Shown here piece after piece: positions 53,201 to 61,500 of a DNA stretch of 64,000 nucleotides (position 1 is the first letter of the stretch; each line of letters begins with the position of its first letter). Under the pieces are notes generated by a model. That model was not told the origin of the DNA. It made no database searches and worked only from the letters and a program-made list of their open reading frames with translations. This DNA is from JBFWPF01 sp050250135. Lineage in GTDB: Bacteria; Chlamydiota; Chlamydiia; Chlamydiales; JAFEGQ01. The translations under genes and the position numbers were made by a program. The stretch is taken from the NCBI GenBank assembly GCA_050250135.1, contig JBFWPF010000002.1:1-64000 (forward strand), in the 5' to 3' direction.

Positions 53201-53449
53201 CGACTCGAGCTCCTCTTTAGAGAGAACAAAGGGGCCCGCCCAGGTCAGCAACCGATCCAGGTGGTGATCAGCCAAGAGGGAGGGGCCAGAGCCCACCTCT
53301 ACCGCCAGCCGGAGGTGATGAGGGACAACCCAGAACTCATCGGTGGACGGCTTGAGACAACCGGCCGAATTGAGACCCTCGATCAAAAACCCGAACGTCC
53401 AAAAGAGGAGACGGAGATCGTCCGCATGCTCGGGTTCCCTACCCGTTAG
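50282..53449 (+). CDS. Inverse autotransporter with beta-helix passenger, 2
   Basis: The ATG at 50282 follows AGAGGTG; a GTG two codons earlier is also possible. The 1055-aa protein has a signal peptide (LRTLFNRIILLLSACAAVSA) and a barrel domain parallel to the first protein (GKIGSFRKGAGITLFAPVC, GNYRKVWTGSIGLGYRRLV, GFADVSYSEASRAYGQ). The cysteine cluster is CGFKKGCGLDVKACC, followed by CQRMNNRVLREPAIWIDR, which aligns with protein 1. A beta-helix passenger starts near LYFVDATGGGTGSLENPFN (the same opening as FFVDGTNTLGAG in protein 1). The passengers diverge while the barrels are conserved, which fits antigenic or receptor diversification. The region before the ATG holds the palindrome AGCTGGCCAGCT (50259-50270). 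Confidence 0.85.
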   Translation: MLRTLFNRIILLLSACAAVSAYCPIDGFWVPSAEVDGKIGSFRKGAGITLFAPVCQDCNSLVFWQTNFGNYRKVWTGSIGLGYRRLVTPWAAFGINGFADVSYSEASRAYGQLGFGAELLGQCWEARANGYIPTTRRTCVHQEIIQAQPFVEEGSQRFYSQLTNFRLVERSYKGFDAEAGYSVKLWRGQLWGYGGYYWFADRGVKTIEGPRVRVEYHLFNLFRTCGTRVVLAGEWAYDYLHRNQGLFIASLRVPLCGFKKGCGLDVKACCVPTLCQRMNNRVLREPAIWIDRTREDEYYPAPILGRLTGAIRHLYFVDATGGGTGSLENPFNLEQALAQSGPEDLLFLLGEIEVAGTLQLKHGQTLMGSAEAREIPLDFVEMGIYTVANNGEVLPRARLIGDGTHDVVSLAHHGALRDVDIDANGGARAIVGDRVQNVRLSRGRIGNASGHALELRDALNFTAYDLDFHNIAGDALWISGSNIVMRKFEIDGVAGNGITIRASDGVLVDGLKCHGLKGIAVDAEGSRRVVLRKVGGEGDQRVALHGVRHYALHDCTLHSEGGTLLAITQCSGRGLIRNSELTGTDATLLSLLGDGSHLAFTGENTVRARGGCALQILQSSGSVDGTQLALTFEGEAARAPIQIAGAGEVKVGEVRLLPTGVCSAALSIADANVHFDKLVAQNLAGTALQAKNATLSVREGVLLAQQGPAVDLTGVRGEILLATAASVGSPTQGIVLSDFNGKLTIRDLQIREGAAGSILFDGGKGILSAHGAILNTAGPVLRAQNLRPEGGISLYGLSKEGIPLITGRGGQGVVLENCAGPVLVAGATLDIVDGQAYLATGCTGKLVLAQSQLASSGLTTEVVGLYNATDFTLRNSVIGGGEGELLSGVALYLGADLPKRAGINEQGEATFAPPPIQRIDLRDNAFVGVDHFADAAVDLKVVGAPGVAQAIIERNDTGAAEQAYAFSSRGPEGRLELLFRENKGARPGQQPIQVVISQEGGARAHLYRQPEVMRDNPELIGGRLETTGRIETLDQKPERPKEETEIVRMLGFPTR

Positions 53450-53464
53450 ACGGAAATCCCGTCT
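53448..53464 (+). terminator. Short hairpin after the second autotransporter
   Basis: AGACGG (53448-53453) and CCGTCT (53459-53464) form a six-pair stem with loop AAATC, overlapping the stop codon and followed by only TTT. It may be a weak terminator or part of the smc leader. Confidence 0.4.
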
Positions 53465-53503
53465 TTGATAGAGTGACGCAGCAGGGTAACGACCGGAGGC
53501 CCC

Positions 53504-56500
53504 TTGCCTAGGCTTTGTCTTAAGAGAATCGAACTGGTTGGGTTCAAGTCGTTTGCCGATAGAACTAGCCTCAATTTCGTCGAAGGGGTGACAGGGATTG
53601 TCGGCCCCAACGGGTGTGGGAAGTCCAATATCGCCGATGCCTTTCGCTGGGTGCTCGGGGAACAGTCGGCCAAGTCGCTGCGCGGCGACAAGATGGCCGA
53701 CGTCCTCTTCGCGGGAACCGACAAGCGGCGCCCCGCCCCCTATTGCGAGGTCACCCTCACCTTCGACAACAGCGATGGCCACCTTGCGATCCCCTACGAG
53801 GAGGTCGCCATCAGCCGCCGCCTCACCCGAAAGGGGGATTCCGACTACCAGATCAACGGCACCTCTTGCCGCCTAAAGGATATCCACCATCTCTTCTTCG
53901 ACACTGGCCTTGGCAAGGAGGCCTTTGCGATCTTTGAGCAGGGGAAGATCGAGGAGATCATCCTCCGCAATCCCGAGGAGCGGCGCCCCATCTTCGAGCA
54001 AGCAGCCGGGATCGCCCGCTACCGCCACCAGTGGCGAGAGGCGCAGCGGCGGCTCGACCAGACCGAGCAGCACCTCACCCGCGCACACGACATCAACGGT
54101 GAGGTCGAAAAGCAGATCCGCCTCCTCGAAAAGCAGGTCGCCGAAGCGACCGCCTATCGGGAGAACAAAGCCCGCTTGGAGCTGTTGGAGAGGGGGCTTT
54201 TGCAGGCCAAGTGGAGTGGGCATCGGGCCCAGGTGGCCGCTAAAGAGGGGGAGCTAGCCCTCCTCCATCAAAAGCAAGCCGCCTCCCAAGTGACCTCTCA
54301 AGAACTTGCCGAGCAGAAGGGGAGGGCCAAATGGGCCCTCGAGCAGGAAGAGGGGCGCCTGAAAGGGGCGACCGAAGCCCTCTACGCCCTCCGCTCCCGC
54401 CTCCAGGTCCAGCTGGCCGAAGGGGAGGGGATCCGCCAGCGCCTCGCCGAAGTTCAGGAGCGGTCGGTCCAATGTGAACGGGAGCTCGCCGCCATTCAAG
54501 GGCAAGAGGGGCAGATCGCCCGCGAGGCCGAAGGGATTGCGGCCAGGCGCGCCAAGCTGAAAGGGGCCCTCGAGGAGGCTCAGCAGGCCCTCGAAGAGAG
54601 CCAGGGGAGCCTCACCGAATGTCAGAAGGCCCTCCACCAGTGCCAGGAGGAGCAGGTCCGCCTCCAAAAAGGGCAGATGGATGAGGTCCAACGGGCCCAC
54701 GCCCTCGCCAGCCGCTTGCGAGAGGGGGAGGTCCGGCTTGAAAACGGAGTCGAGCGCCTCCACGCTCTCAAGGTGCGGCAAGAGGAGCTCGATGGGGCGC
54801 GAGGCGACCTCAAACAGCGCCTGGCCGAGCGGACCGCTCAGTCGGCCGAGTTAACACGCACCGTGAAAGGGGAGCGCGAAGAGGTTGAGGGGCTCCTCGC
54901 CGAGCTGGAAACGGTAGAGGGGCGCCTTCAGGAGATCGGGTGCGAGCGGGAGCACCTCACCGATGAGCTTGCCCAAAACCGGGCCCGCCACAAGGTCCTC
55001 CACCAACTTGAGCAGGAGGGGGAGGGGTTGCCGAAGGGGAGCCGCCTCCTGCTTCAGGCCTTTGAGGCCCTAATCCCCCTAGCCGACGCCTGCACCCCCC
55101 TTCCGGGCTACGAGCAAACGGTCGCTACTGCCCTTCAGCTCTACACCGGCACCCTCTTGGCTAAAGATGAAAGGACCCTTGCGGCCGCTCTGGACTGGGC
55201 CCAGCGGGAGGGGATTGAGGGCTACTCCCTCACCTCACCCGAGCGGCTCGCCGCAGCGGCCACCCCTATCGCTCCCTCGGTTGCCCCCCATGTGCAGCCC
55301 GAAAGCCCCCTCCACCCCCTCCTCGAATCACTGACCCTTACCGACGGCCTCCTCGACCACGCCGGGATCCTCTTCTCCCCTCTTGCCGACGATGAAAGCC
55401 CTGTGATGAGAAGGGCAGAGCTCAAAAAGCTCACCACTCTGATCGCCAAGGGGGAAAAGATGCTGGCCACCCTAACCGAAGAGGGGGAGCGACGGAAAGG
55501 GGAGCGGGCCCAGCTGCAGGCCAAACGGGCTAGCGCCGAACAGAGCCTGCGCCAAACCGAGATGAAGCTCGTCGAGTGCAACGTCTCGCTCGATAGGACC
55601 AGAACCGACGCAGCCGCCATTGAGAAAGAGGAGAGGGAGCTCCTCCACCGTCAGGAGGAGATCGCCGCCTTGCAGAGAAAGCTCTCCGTTGAGATCGACT
55701 CCCTGCAAAAGGAGGTCGACAAAGCGCGCATTCGGCTGACCACCTGCCAGGAGGAGGCCGACAGGATCGCCAAAAAGCTTGAGGGCTACCTCGACCAGGT
55801 GCGGGAGTTTGCCAAAGGACGCCGGCAGCGGGAGCAGCGGGTTCACGAGCTCTCCCTCGAGCGGCACGGACTCGACTCGACCGCCTCCCTCATCGAGGCC
55901 AAGCAGCTCGGCCAACGGAAGGAGCAGACCCGCCTTGTCGCCGAATTGGAGGCCCTTTCCAAAAAGGAGAAAGAGCTCTCCGCCGCCCTAGCTACCCTCA
56001 AAGAGCCCAAGGCTGAAGCGGCCGCCCTGAGCCAAGCCGAGGCGGAGGTCAAAGCGCTAGAGGAGGCCCTCGCCAAAATCCGTGCTGAACTCGAGATGAT
56101 CGAGCAAAAAGAGGGCGAGGGGAGGAAGGGGAGCGATCAGCTCCAGAAAGCGGCCCACCAGCTAGAGGTCGATATTGCCAGGGAACGGGCCGCTGCTGAA
56201 GCCCTTGCTGAGGAGATGCTCGAGCGGTTTGAGACCCCCATCGATGGGGAGGAGACCCCTCTCGACCTTCCGCTCACCGAGGCAGAGAAGGAGATCCGCA
56301 CCTTGCGCAAAGCGGTCGAAGGGGCAACCGAAGTCAACCTCGCCGCTGCTGCCGAATACGACGAGAAAAAGACCCGCCACCATTTCCTCTCCGAGCAGCT
56401 CACCGACCTCGAAAACTCCAAAAAAGAGCTCGAAGAGATCATCGCCGAGCTCGATCGGGAGAGCCGCCACCGCTTCGAGCAGACCTTCGAGGAGGTCCGG

Positions 56501-56938
56501 CGCCACTTCCAGGAGCAGTTTCAGATCCTGTTCAACGGGGGTGAGGCCGACCTCACCTTTGTCGGCTCCGACGATATCTTGCAGGCCGGTATCGACATCG
56601 TCGCCAAGCCACCCGGCAAAAAGATGCGCTCCATCAAGCTCCTTTCTGGCGGCGAAAAGTGCCTCACCGCTATGGCGCTCCTGTTTGCCCTTTTCAAGGT
56701 GCGCCCCGCTCCCTTCTGTATCCTAGACGAGATGGATGCTCCCCTTGACGACTCCAACATCGCCCGCTTCCTGAGCGTCGTCCGCCCCTTCATGGAGCAG
56801 ACCCAGTTCCTGATCATCACCCACAACAAGCGGACCATGGCCGCTGCCGACACCCTCTTTGGGGTCTCCATGGAGGAGAAGGGGGTCTCCAAGATCCTCT
56901 CCCTCCAGTTTGAGCACCGCACCGCCGTTGCTATCTAG
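53504..56938 (+). CDS. smc: Chromosome partition protein SMC
   Basis: SMC is the ATPase of bacterial condensin. The 1144-aa protein has Walker A GPNGCGKS (34-41) in the N-terminal head and QGKIEEIILRNPEERR behind it. A long coiled coil (about 170-490), a globular hinge (about 490-640) and the return coil follow. The C-terminal head has the ABC signature KLLSGGEK and Walker B FCILDEMDAPLDDSN. The start is TTG at 53504 with GGAGG four bases upstream; it gives the canonical N terminus (LCLKRIELVGFKSF). The stop TAG is the first triplet of the 168-bp palindrome. No scpA or scpB is in the window. Confidence 0.95.
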   Translation: MPRLCLKRIELVGFKSFADRTSLNFVEGVTGIVGPNGCGKSNIADAFRWVLGEQSAKSLRGDKMADVLFAGTDKRRPAPYCEVTLTFDNSDGHLAIPYEEVAISRRLTRKGDSDYQINGTSCRLKDIHHLFFDTGLGKEAFAIFEQGKIEEIILRNPEERRPIFEQAAGIARYRHQWREAQRRLDQTEQHLTRAHDINGEVEKQIRLLEKQVAEATAYRENKARLELLERGLLQAKWSGHRAQVAAKEGELALLHQKQAASQVTSQELAEQKGRAKWALEQEEGRLKGATEALYALRSRLQVQLAEGEGIRQRLAEVQERSVQCERELAAIQGQEGQIAREAEGIAARRAKLKGALEEAQQALEESQGSLTECQKALHQCQEEQVRLQKGQMDEVQRAHALASRLREGEVRLENGVERLHALKVRQEELDGARGDLKQRLAERTAQSAELTRTVKGEREEVEGLLAELETVEGRLQEIGCEREHLTDELAQNRARHKVLHQLEQEGEGLPKGSRLLLQAFEALIPLADACTPLPGYEQTVATALQLYTGTLLAKDERTLAAALDWAQREGIEGYSLTSPERLAAAATPIAPSVAPHVQPESPLHPLLESLTLTDGLLDHAGILFSPLADDESPVMRRAELKKLTTLIAKGEKMLATLTEEGERRKGERAQLQAKRASAEQSLRQTEMKLVECNVSLDRTRTDAAAIEKEERELLHRQEEIAALQRKLSVEIDSLQKEVDKARIRLTTCQEEADRIAKKLEGYLDQVREFAKGRRQREQRVHELSLERHGLDSTASLIEAKQLGQRKEQTRLVAELEALSKKEKELSAALATLKEPKAEAAALSQAEAEVKALEEALAKIRAELEMIEQKEGEGRKGSDQLQKAAHQLEVDIARERAAAEALAEEMLERFETPIDGEETPLDLPLTEAEKEIRTLRKAVEGATEVNLAAAAEYDEKKTRHHFLSEQLTDLENSKKELEEIIAELDRESRHRFEQTFEEVRRHFQEQFQILFNGGEADLTFVGSDDILQAGIDIVAKPPGKKMRSIKLLSGGEKCLTAMALLFALFKVRPAPFCILDEMDAPLDDSNIARFLSVVRPFMEQTQFLIITHNKRTMAAADTLFGVSMEEKGVSKILSLQFEHRTAVAI

Positions 56939-57103
56939 GGCATGTCACCGATTATCTTCCCAGATCTCCAGGGGAGATTGGCCCCTAAAGCCGTTTCTTC
57001 GCCTCGGACAGGGCGCTTTGGCCCTGCCCTTCGGCTCAGAAACGTCCCTAGGAACTCAATCTCCCTCTGGATCTCAAGGGAAGTTAATCGATGACATGCC
57101 CTA
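56936..57103. repeat. 168-bp imperfect palindrome abutting smc
   Basis: TAGGGCATGTCA (56936-56947) and TGACATGCCCTA (57092-57103) are perfect 12-bp terminal inverted repeats. The interior pairs extensively through CTTCCC/GGGAAG, GGAGATTG/CAATCTCC and GTTTCTTCGCCTCGG-type blocks to a GGGCGCTTTGGCCCTGCCC centre. The smc stop codon lies within the left tip. It encodes nothing convincing. Sequence is unrelated to the elements at 401-570 and 2853-3002, but size and placement are alike. Confidence 0.8.
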
Positions 57104-57119
57104 AAATTTTCATCAAGAT

Positions 57120-57125
57120 TATACT
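57120..57125 (+). promoter_or_regulatory. -10 box for the GxxExxY gene, near-leaderless
   Basis: TATACT ends six bases before the ATG at 57132. No proper -35 is seen; the region upstream belongs to the palindrome. Confidence 0.35.
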
Positions 57126-57131
57126 CTCTCC

Positions 57132-57536
57132 ATGAAATGGGGAGATCCACTGACCGGAGCGGTGATTGGGGCTGCCATCGAGGTGCACAAGTCACTCGGT
57201 GGCCCTGGCCTGCGCGAGCGGATCTATGAGGAGGCCCTCTGCCAGGAGCTTAGGCTGCGGGGTCTCGAGGCCATCCGGCAACTCCCCCTGCCGATCCGCT
57301 ACAAGGGCGTGCAGCTCCGTAACCCCCTTATCGTCGACCTCCTTGTGGAGCGCCGCCTCATCATTGAGGTTAAAGCCACAGAGGAGAATTCCCCCCTTCA
57401 CCGCTCCCAACTCCTGACCTACCTCCGCCTTAGCGGCCTCCCTGTCGGCCTCCTCATCAACTTTGGAGGGCGCCTCCTTAAACACGGCATCGTCCGGGTC
57501 CGATCATCGCTTGATCTTCGCCGCACACTCGGTTAA
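57132..57536 (+). CDS. GxxExxY family protein (PD-(D/E)XK nuclease-like)
   Basis: This 134-aa protein contains the family motif GLRERIYEEAL (G..E..Y variant) near residue 26. The nuclease-fold core is NPLIVDLLVERRLIIEVKA, with the D and ExK residues of the PD-(D/E)XK pattern. It ends in the typical LPVGLLINFGG block. The family is widespread in environmental bacteria, often beside repeats, and its function is not established. Here it follows a 168-bp palindrome, which supports a link between the protein and such elements. It ends nine bases before alanine dehydrogenase. Confidence 0.85.
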   Translation: MKWGDPLTGAVIGAAIEVHKSLGGPGLRERIYEEALCQELRLRGLEAIRQLPLPIRYKGVQLRNPLIVDLLVERRLIIEVKATEENSPLHRSQLLTYLRLSGLPVGLLINFGGRLLKHGIVRVRSSLDLRRTLG

Positions 57537-57545
57537 GAAACAGGG

Positions 57546-58508
57546 ATGGAGATCGGGATTCCGCGCGAGGTCAAGGAGGGTGAGGGGCGCGTTGCCGTAA
57601 CCCCTGAGATGGTGACCACTCTGGTTGCCGCCGGCCACCGCATCACTATTGAGAGAGGAGCGGGTGCTCAGGCGGGCTATCTCGACAGTGCCTATGCCGC
57701 TGCGGGCGCCCAAATCGCCCCCTCTCCCCGCGAGGTCTACGCCGCCACCTTCGTTCTCAAGGTCAAGGAGCCGCAGGAGTCGGAGTTCGGCTACCTCCGC
57801 ACTGGACAGATCCTATTCTGCTACCTCCACCTGGCTGCCAACGTCCGCCTCGCGCGCGTCTTGAAAGAGCAGAGGGTGCTCGCTGTCGGGTACGAAACGG
57901 TAACCGACGACGAGGGAAGGCGGCCCCTGCTTGTGCCGATGAGCACCCTCGCCGGCCGGATCGCCGTCCAAGAGGGGGCCCACCACCTCGGCACCCCTCA
58001 GGGGGGCAAGGGGGTTCTGATCGGTCGGGGTAGGGTTGTGGTGCTTGGCGCCGGGACCGTCGGCTTTAATGCTGCTGAGGTAGCCATTGGGATGGGAGCC
58101 CAAGTGGTGGTGTTCGACAAGAGTGAGTCAGCCCTTGCTCGAATAACGGGAGCTACCACCGCAGTGGCCTCGCCTGAGTCGATCGCAAGAGAGATCGCCA
58201 CGGCCGACCTTGTCATCGGCGCGGTCTTTGTCCCAGAACAGGCCACCCCACGCCTCATCACCCGAAAGATGCTAAAGGGGATGGAGCCGGGATCGGTCTT
58301 TGTCGATGTGGGGATCGATCAAGGGGGATGTAGCCAAACCTCTCGGCCCACAACCCTCTCCAAGCCGACCTACGTAGAGGAGGGGGTCATCCACTACTGC
58401 GTCCCCAATATGCCGGGTGCCTTCCCCAAAAGTGCCAGCGCCGCCCTCTGCCAGGCGACCTTGCCCTATGTCCTTCAGATCGCCTCAGCGGGCAAACCCG
58501 TTTCATAG
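57546..58508 (+). CDS. ald: Alanine dehydrogenase, shortened form
   Basis: Ald interconverts L-alanine and pyruvate with NAD. The 320-aa protein has the N-terminal blocks IGIPREVKEGEGRVAVTP and KVKEPQ (catalytic Lys). The Rossmann motif is VVVLGAGTVGFNAAEVAIGMG, and GSVFVDVGIDQGGC and HYCVPNMPGAFPKS lie toward the C terminus. It is about 50 residues shorter than usual. The loop before the Rossmann strand and the segment after it are compacted, and the chain stops right after LPYVLQIASAGKP where other family members continue about 40 residues. It may still fold, or it may be a decaying gene. It lies between the GxxExxY and SNF2 genes on the same strand. Confidence 0.85.
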   Translation: MEIGIPREVKEGEGRVAVTPEMVTTLVAAGHRITIERGAGAQAGYLDSAYAAAGAQIAPSPREVYAATFVLKVKEPQESEFGYLRTGQILFCYLHLAANVRLARVLKEQRVLAVGYETVTDDEGRRPLLVPMSTLAGRIAVQEGAHHLGTPQGGKGVLIGRGRVVVLGAGTVGFNAAEVAIGMGAQVVVFDKSESALARITGATTAVASPESIAREIATADLVIGAVFVPEQATPRLITRKMLKGMEPGSVFVDVGIDQGGCSQTSRPTTLSKPTYVEEGVIHYCVPNMPGAFPKSASAALCQATLPYVLQIASAGKPVS

Positions 58509-58572
58509 TCGATATCCAATTCCCTTTTTGGTACCCTTGAGGGTTATCTTCCAATCGCTTACCGGTAGAGGG

Positions 58573-61500
58573 ATGGGATCAAAAGAGGAGTGGATTCGGG
58601 AATTTGGGGAGATCGCGGCCCAGCTAGAGGTCGGTGATGTCGAGTTTTCGGGCTCCACCTACCAGGTGCAGGTATTGGAGGGGGAGGAGGAGTACTGGCC
58701 CTTCCTCCAATTTGACGGGTCGGGAGAGGTGGGGGATTGCTTTTGCTCCTGCGAGACCGCCGACCGGGAGGGGAGTTGCCCCCACTTAGCGGCCGCCCTC
58801 CTGTGCATCTATGGGGAGCACGCCGAGCCCCTCCACCTCCGCTTCCGCGAAAGCCTCTGGAATACCCTCTGCCGGATCTTCTCCGACCAGCAAGGTCCCG
58901 AGCCCTCAGGGCTCTTTCATGAAGAGGCCCGGTTTGGGATCCGCACGCCCAGTGGAAAGGTCCCCTTTTGGGTGGAAGGGAAGGAAGCCGAGACGGTCCG
59001 TCAGCTCGAGGCGATCACCGTAAAGCGGGTCCGGGAGACCGAGGAGAACTCGATCAAGTTCTCAGGCCTATCGTTTGAGGAGCTGGCCCTTTGGCGCGAG
59101 GGGCGCCCCTCAGAGGCCCTCCGGTATGAGCTCTCCTTCTGGTCCAACCTGGCCAAGTGGCTCTTTCTGCTGCAGGAGCAGGGAGAGCCCTACACGATAG
59201 CTTTTGAGGCGAATGGAGAGGGGATCCCCTCAGGGCTCACCGTTGAATTTGAGCGGTTGCAAGCCCACTTCTACCTCTCCCGGGCCAATTTGCCTCAAGT
59301 GATCCCGGCGCTGGGAACGGTAGAGGGGCCGCTTAAGGTCCATCGGTTTCAGGAGGAGGCGATCCGCACGATTCGCTATGAGCCGCAGACCGGCTGCCTC
59401 TATGTAGAGGCAAAGGGGGAGGCCAAGGAGGGGCCCGAGCCGGAGGAGGCGGTGGCGATCGGCGAGTGGCTCCTGGTTCCGGGGGAGGGCTTTTACTCGC
59501 AAGAGCAGCATGCCCTCTTAAGCCGGAAGAGGATCCCTCCAGAGGCCCTCTCCGATCTCCTCGACCTCCACCACAAGGCCATTGGCAAGCACCTTGCGGT
59601 TGGAAAGGAGCCTCTCCCCCTCCACTACCACCTCTCATTTGATCCCCAGTGGAATCTCCATATCGTCGCCTATCTGTTTGAGGTGGGCGATTTTCAGGGG
59701 GGTGGGGCCCGCTATTTGGGGAACTGGGCCTACCTGGAGGGGGATGGGTTTTACCGCCTCGAGAACCGCCTCTTCGATGAGGCGGTAACGGTAGTGCCTG
59801 AGGAGGGGGTCTCCCCTTTTATCCACCGCCACCGGATTTGGCTGGGGACTCAGAGTGGCTTTTCCCCCCACCTTAAGTCGATCGAGTCCCAGCTCACCTA
59901 CCGGGTCGACGGGGAGGGGCTCACCTTTGTCAGCAGGCCTGGAAGCCTGGCCCAGGAGGTGGGGAATCACGATTTTGGCGACTGGATCTATGTGGCGGGT
60001 CAAGGGTTTTTCGCGAAGGGGGCGATGAGGGGATCGAGTAGGCTCAGGGCAGGTCAGCGGATCCCGCCAGAGGAGCTCCCCTTTTTCCTCCGCACCTATC
60101 GGGAGGATTTGGAGCTGATCGAGGGGTTCTTCACGCCGGTCTGCCCCGTTGTACGGGGGGTGGTGACCCTGAAGGTGGCCGGGCGGGATCGGGTCGAGGT
60201 GGGGTGTGACTACCCCCTCTATCCCGAGTACCGAGGCAAGGGAGTCACCCTATTTGGAGACTGGGTTTTCACCGAAGGAGAGGGGTTTTGCAAGATCCCC
60301 GACGATCGCCTCCCTCCAGAGCCCTTTAGGAGAGAGAGGGTGCTGCAAGGGGAGGAGCTAGCCCTTTTTCTCGAGTATGAGCTGCCCGGTCTCCTCCCCA
60401 TGATCGAAGAGCTCGATCCTAGGCTCCGCAGGCCAGCCGACCTGCGCCTGTCCGCCAGCGATACCGACGAGCCCTTTGGTGAGGGGCTCATTCAGCTCTC
60501 CTTCGACTATGTGAGCAGCTTCGGGAGCGTTAGGGCGGCCGATCTCTACCGCGCTGTTGGGCAGGGGCGCCCCTTCATGATGAGCAGCGCCGGCCTCCTC
60601 GACCTGCGCAGCCCCCGCTTCAATTGGCTCCGCAGCCTCCCCTCCTCCCGTGTGGCACAGCGGAGCGGCATCCTTACCCTGTCGACCTTGGAGCTTGTCC
60701 GCCTCAGCGCCACCGAGCGGCTGGAGACCGAGAGGGGGAGCCGCGTTGGGGAGCTGATCGAGCGGATCCTCACCCTAACACCCCCCTCTCCACCCAATCT
60801 GGAGGGGCTAAGGAGCACCCTCCGCCCCTATCAGCAGACCGGTGTCGAATGGCTTTGGTTCCTCTACACCACCGGCCTTTCAGGGCTCCTTTGTGACGAT
60901 ATGGGGCTAGGAAAGACCCACCAAGCGATGGCCCTCCTCTCCGCTATACTCAACGGAGAGGAGGAGCGCCCCCTCTTTCTCGTTGTCTGCCCCACCTCGG
61001 TTATCTACCACTGGGAGGAGAAACTTGCCGCCTTCCTCCCTGAGCTTCAGGTGTCCACCTACTACGGTCCCGGGCGGTCCCTTCCGAAGTTGGAACAGAC
61101 CGACCTTATCCTCACCACCTATGGGATCGTCCGGCAGGATCGGGAGAAGCTCTCCCGCCTCAGCTTTACCGCCACCCTCTTCGATGAGATCCAGGTCGCC
61201 AAAAATCCGGGGAGCCAGACCCACAAGAGCCTGGCCCTCCTCCATTCGCGGATGAAGCTTGGCCTGACCGGAACGCCGATCGAAAACTCCCTCACCGAAC
61301 TCAAAGCGCTCTTCGATCTCGTCCTCCCCACCTATTTTCCCACCGAGGCGGGCTTTCGGGAGCACTTTCTCCTCCCGATCGAGCGCGAGGGGGATCCCGA
61401 GGCTAAAGGGCGGCTAAAGCAGCTCGTCCGCCCCTTTATCCTCCGCAGGAAAAAGCAGGAGGTGCTCACCGAGCTTCCGGAGAAGACCGAGGAGAAGGCC

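Noticed and set aside
56935..57195. 86-codon minus-strand frame across the smc palindrome
   Set aside because: It is made almost wholly of the palindrome arms and has no ribosome site. Repeat-derived open frame.
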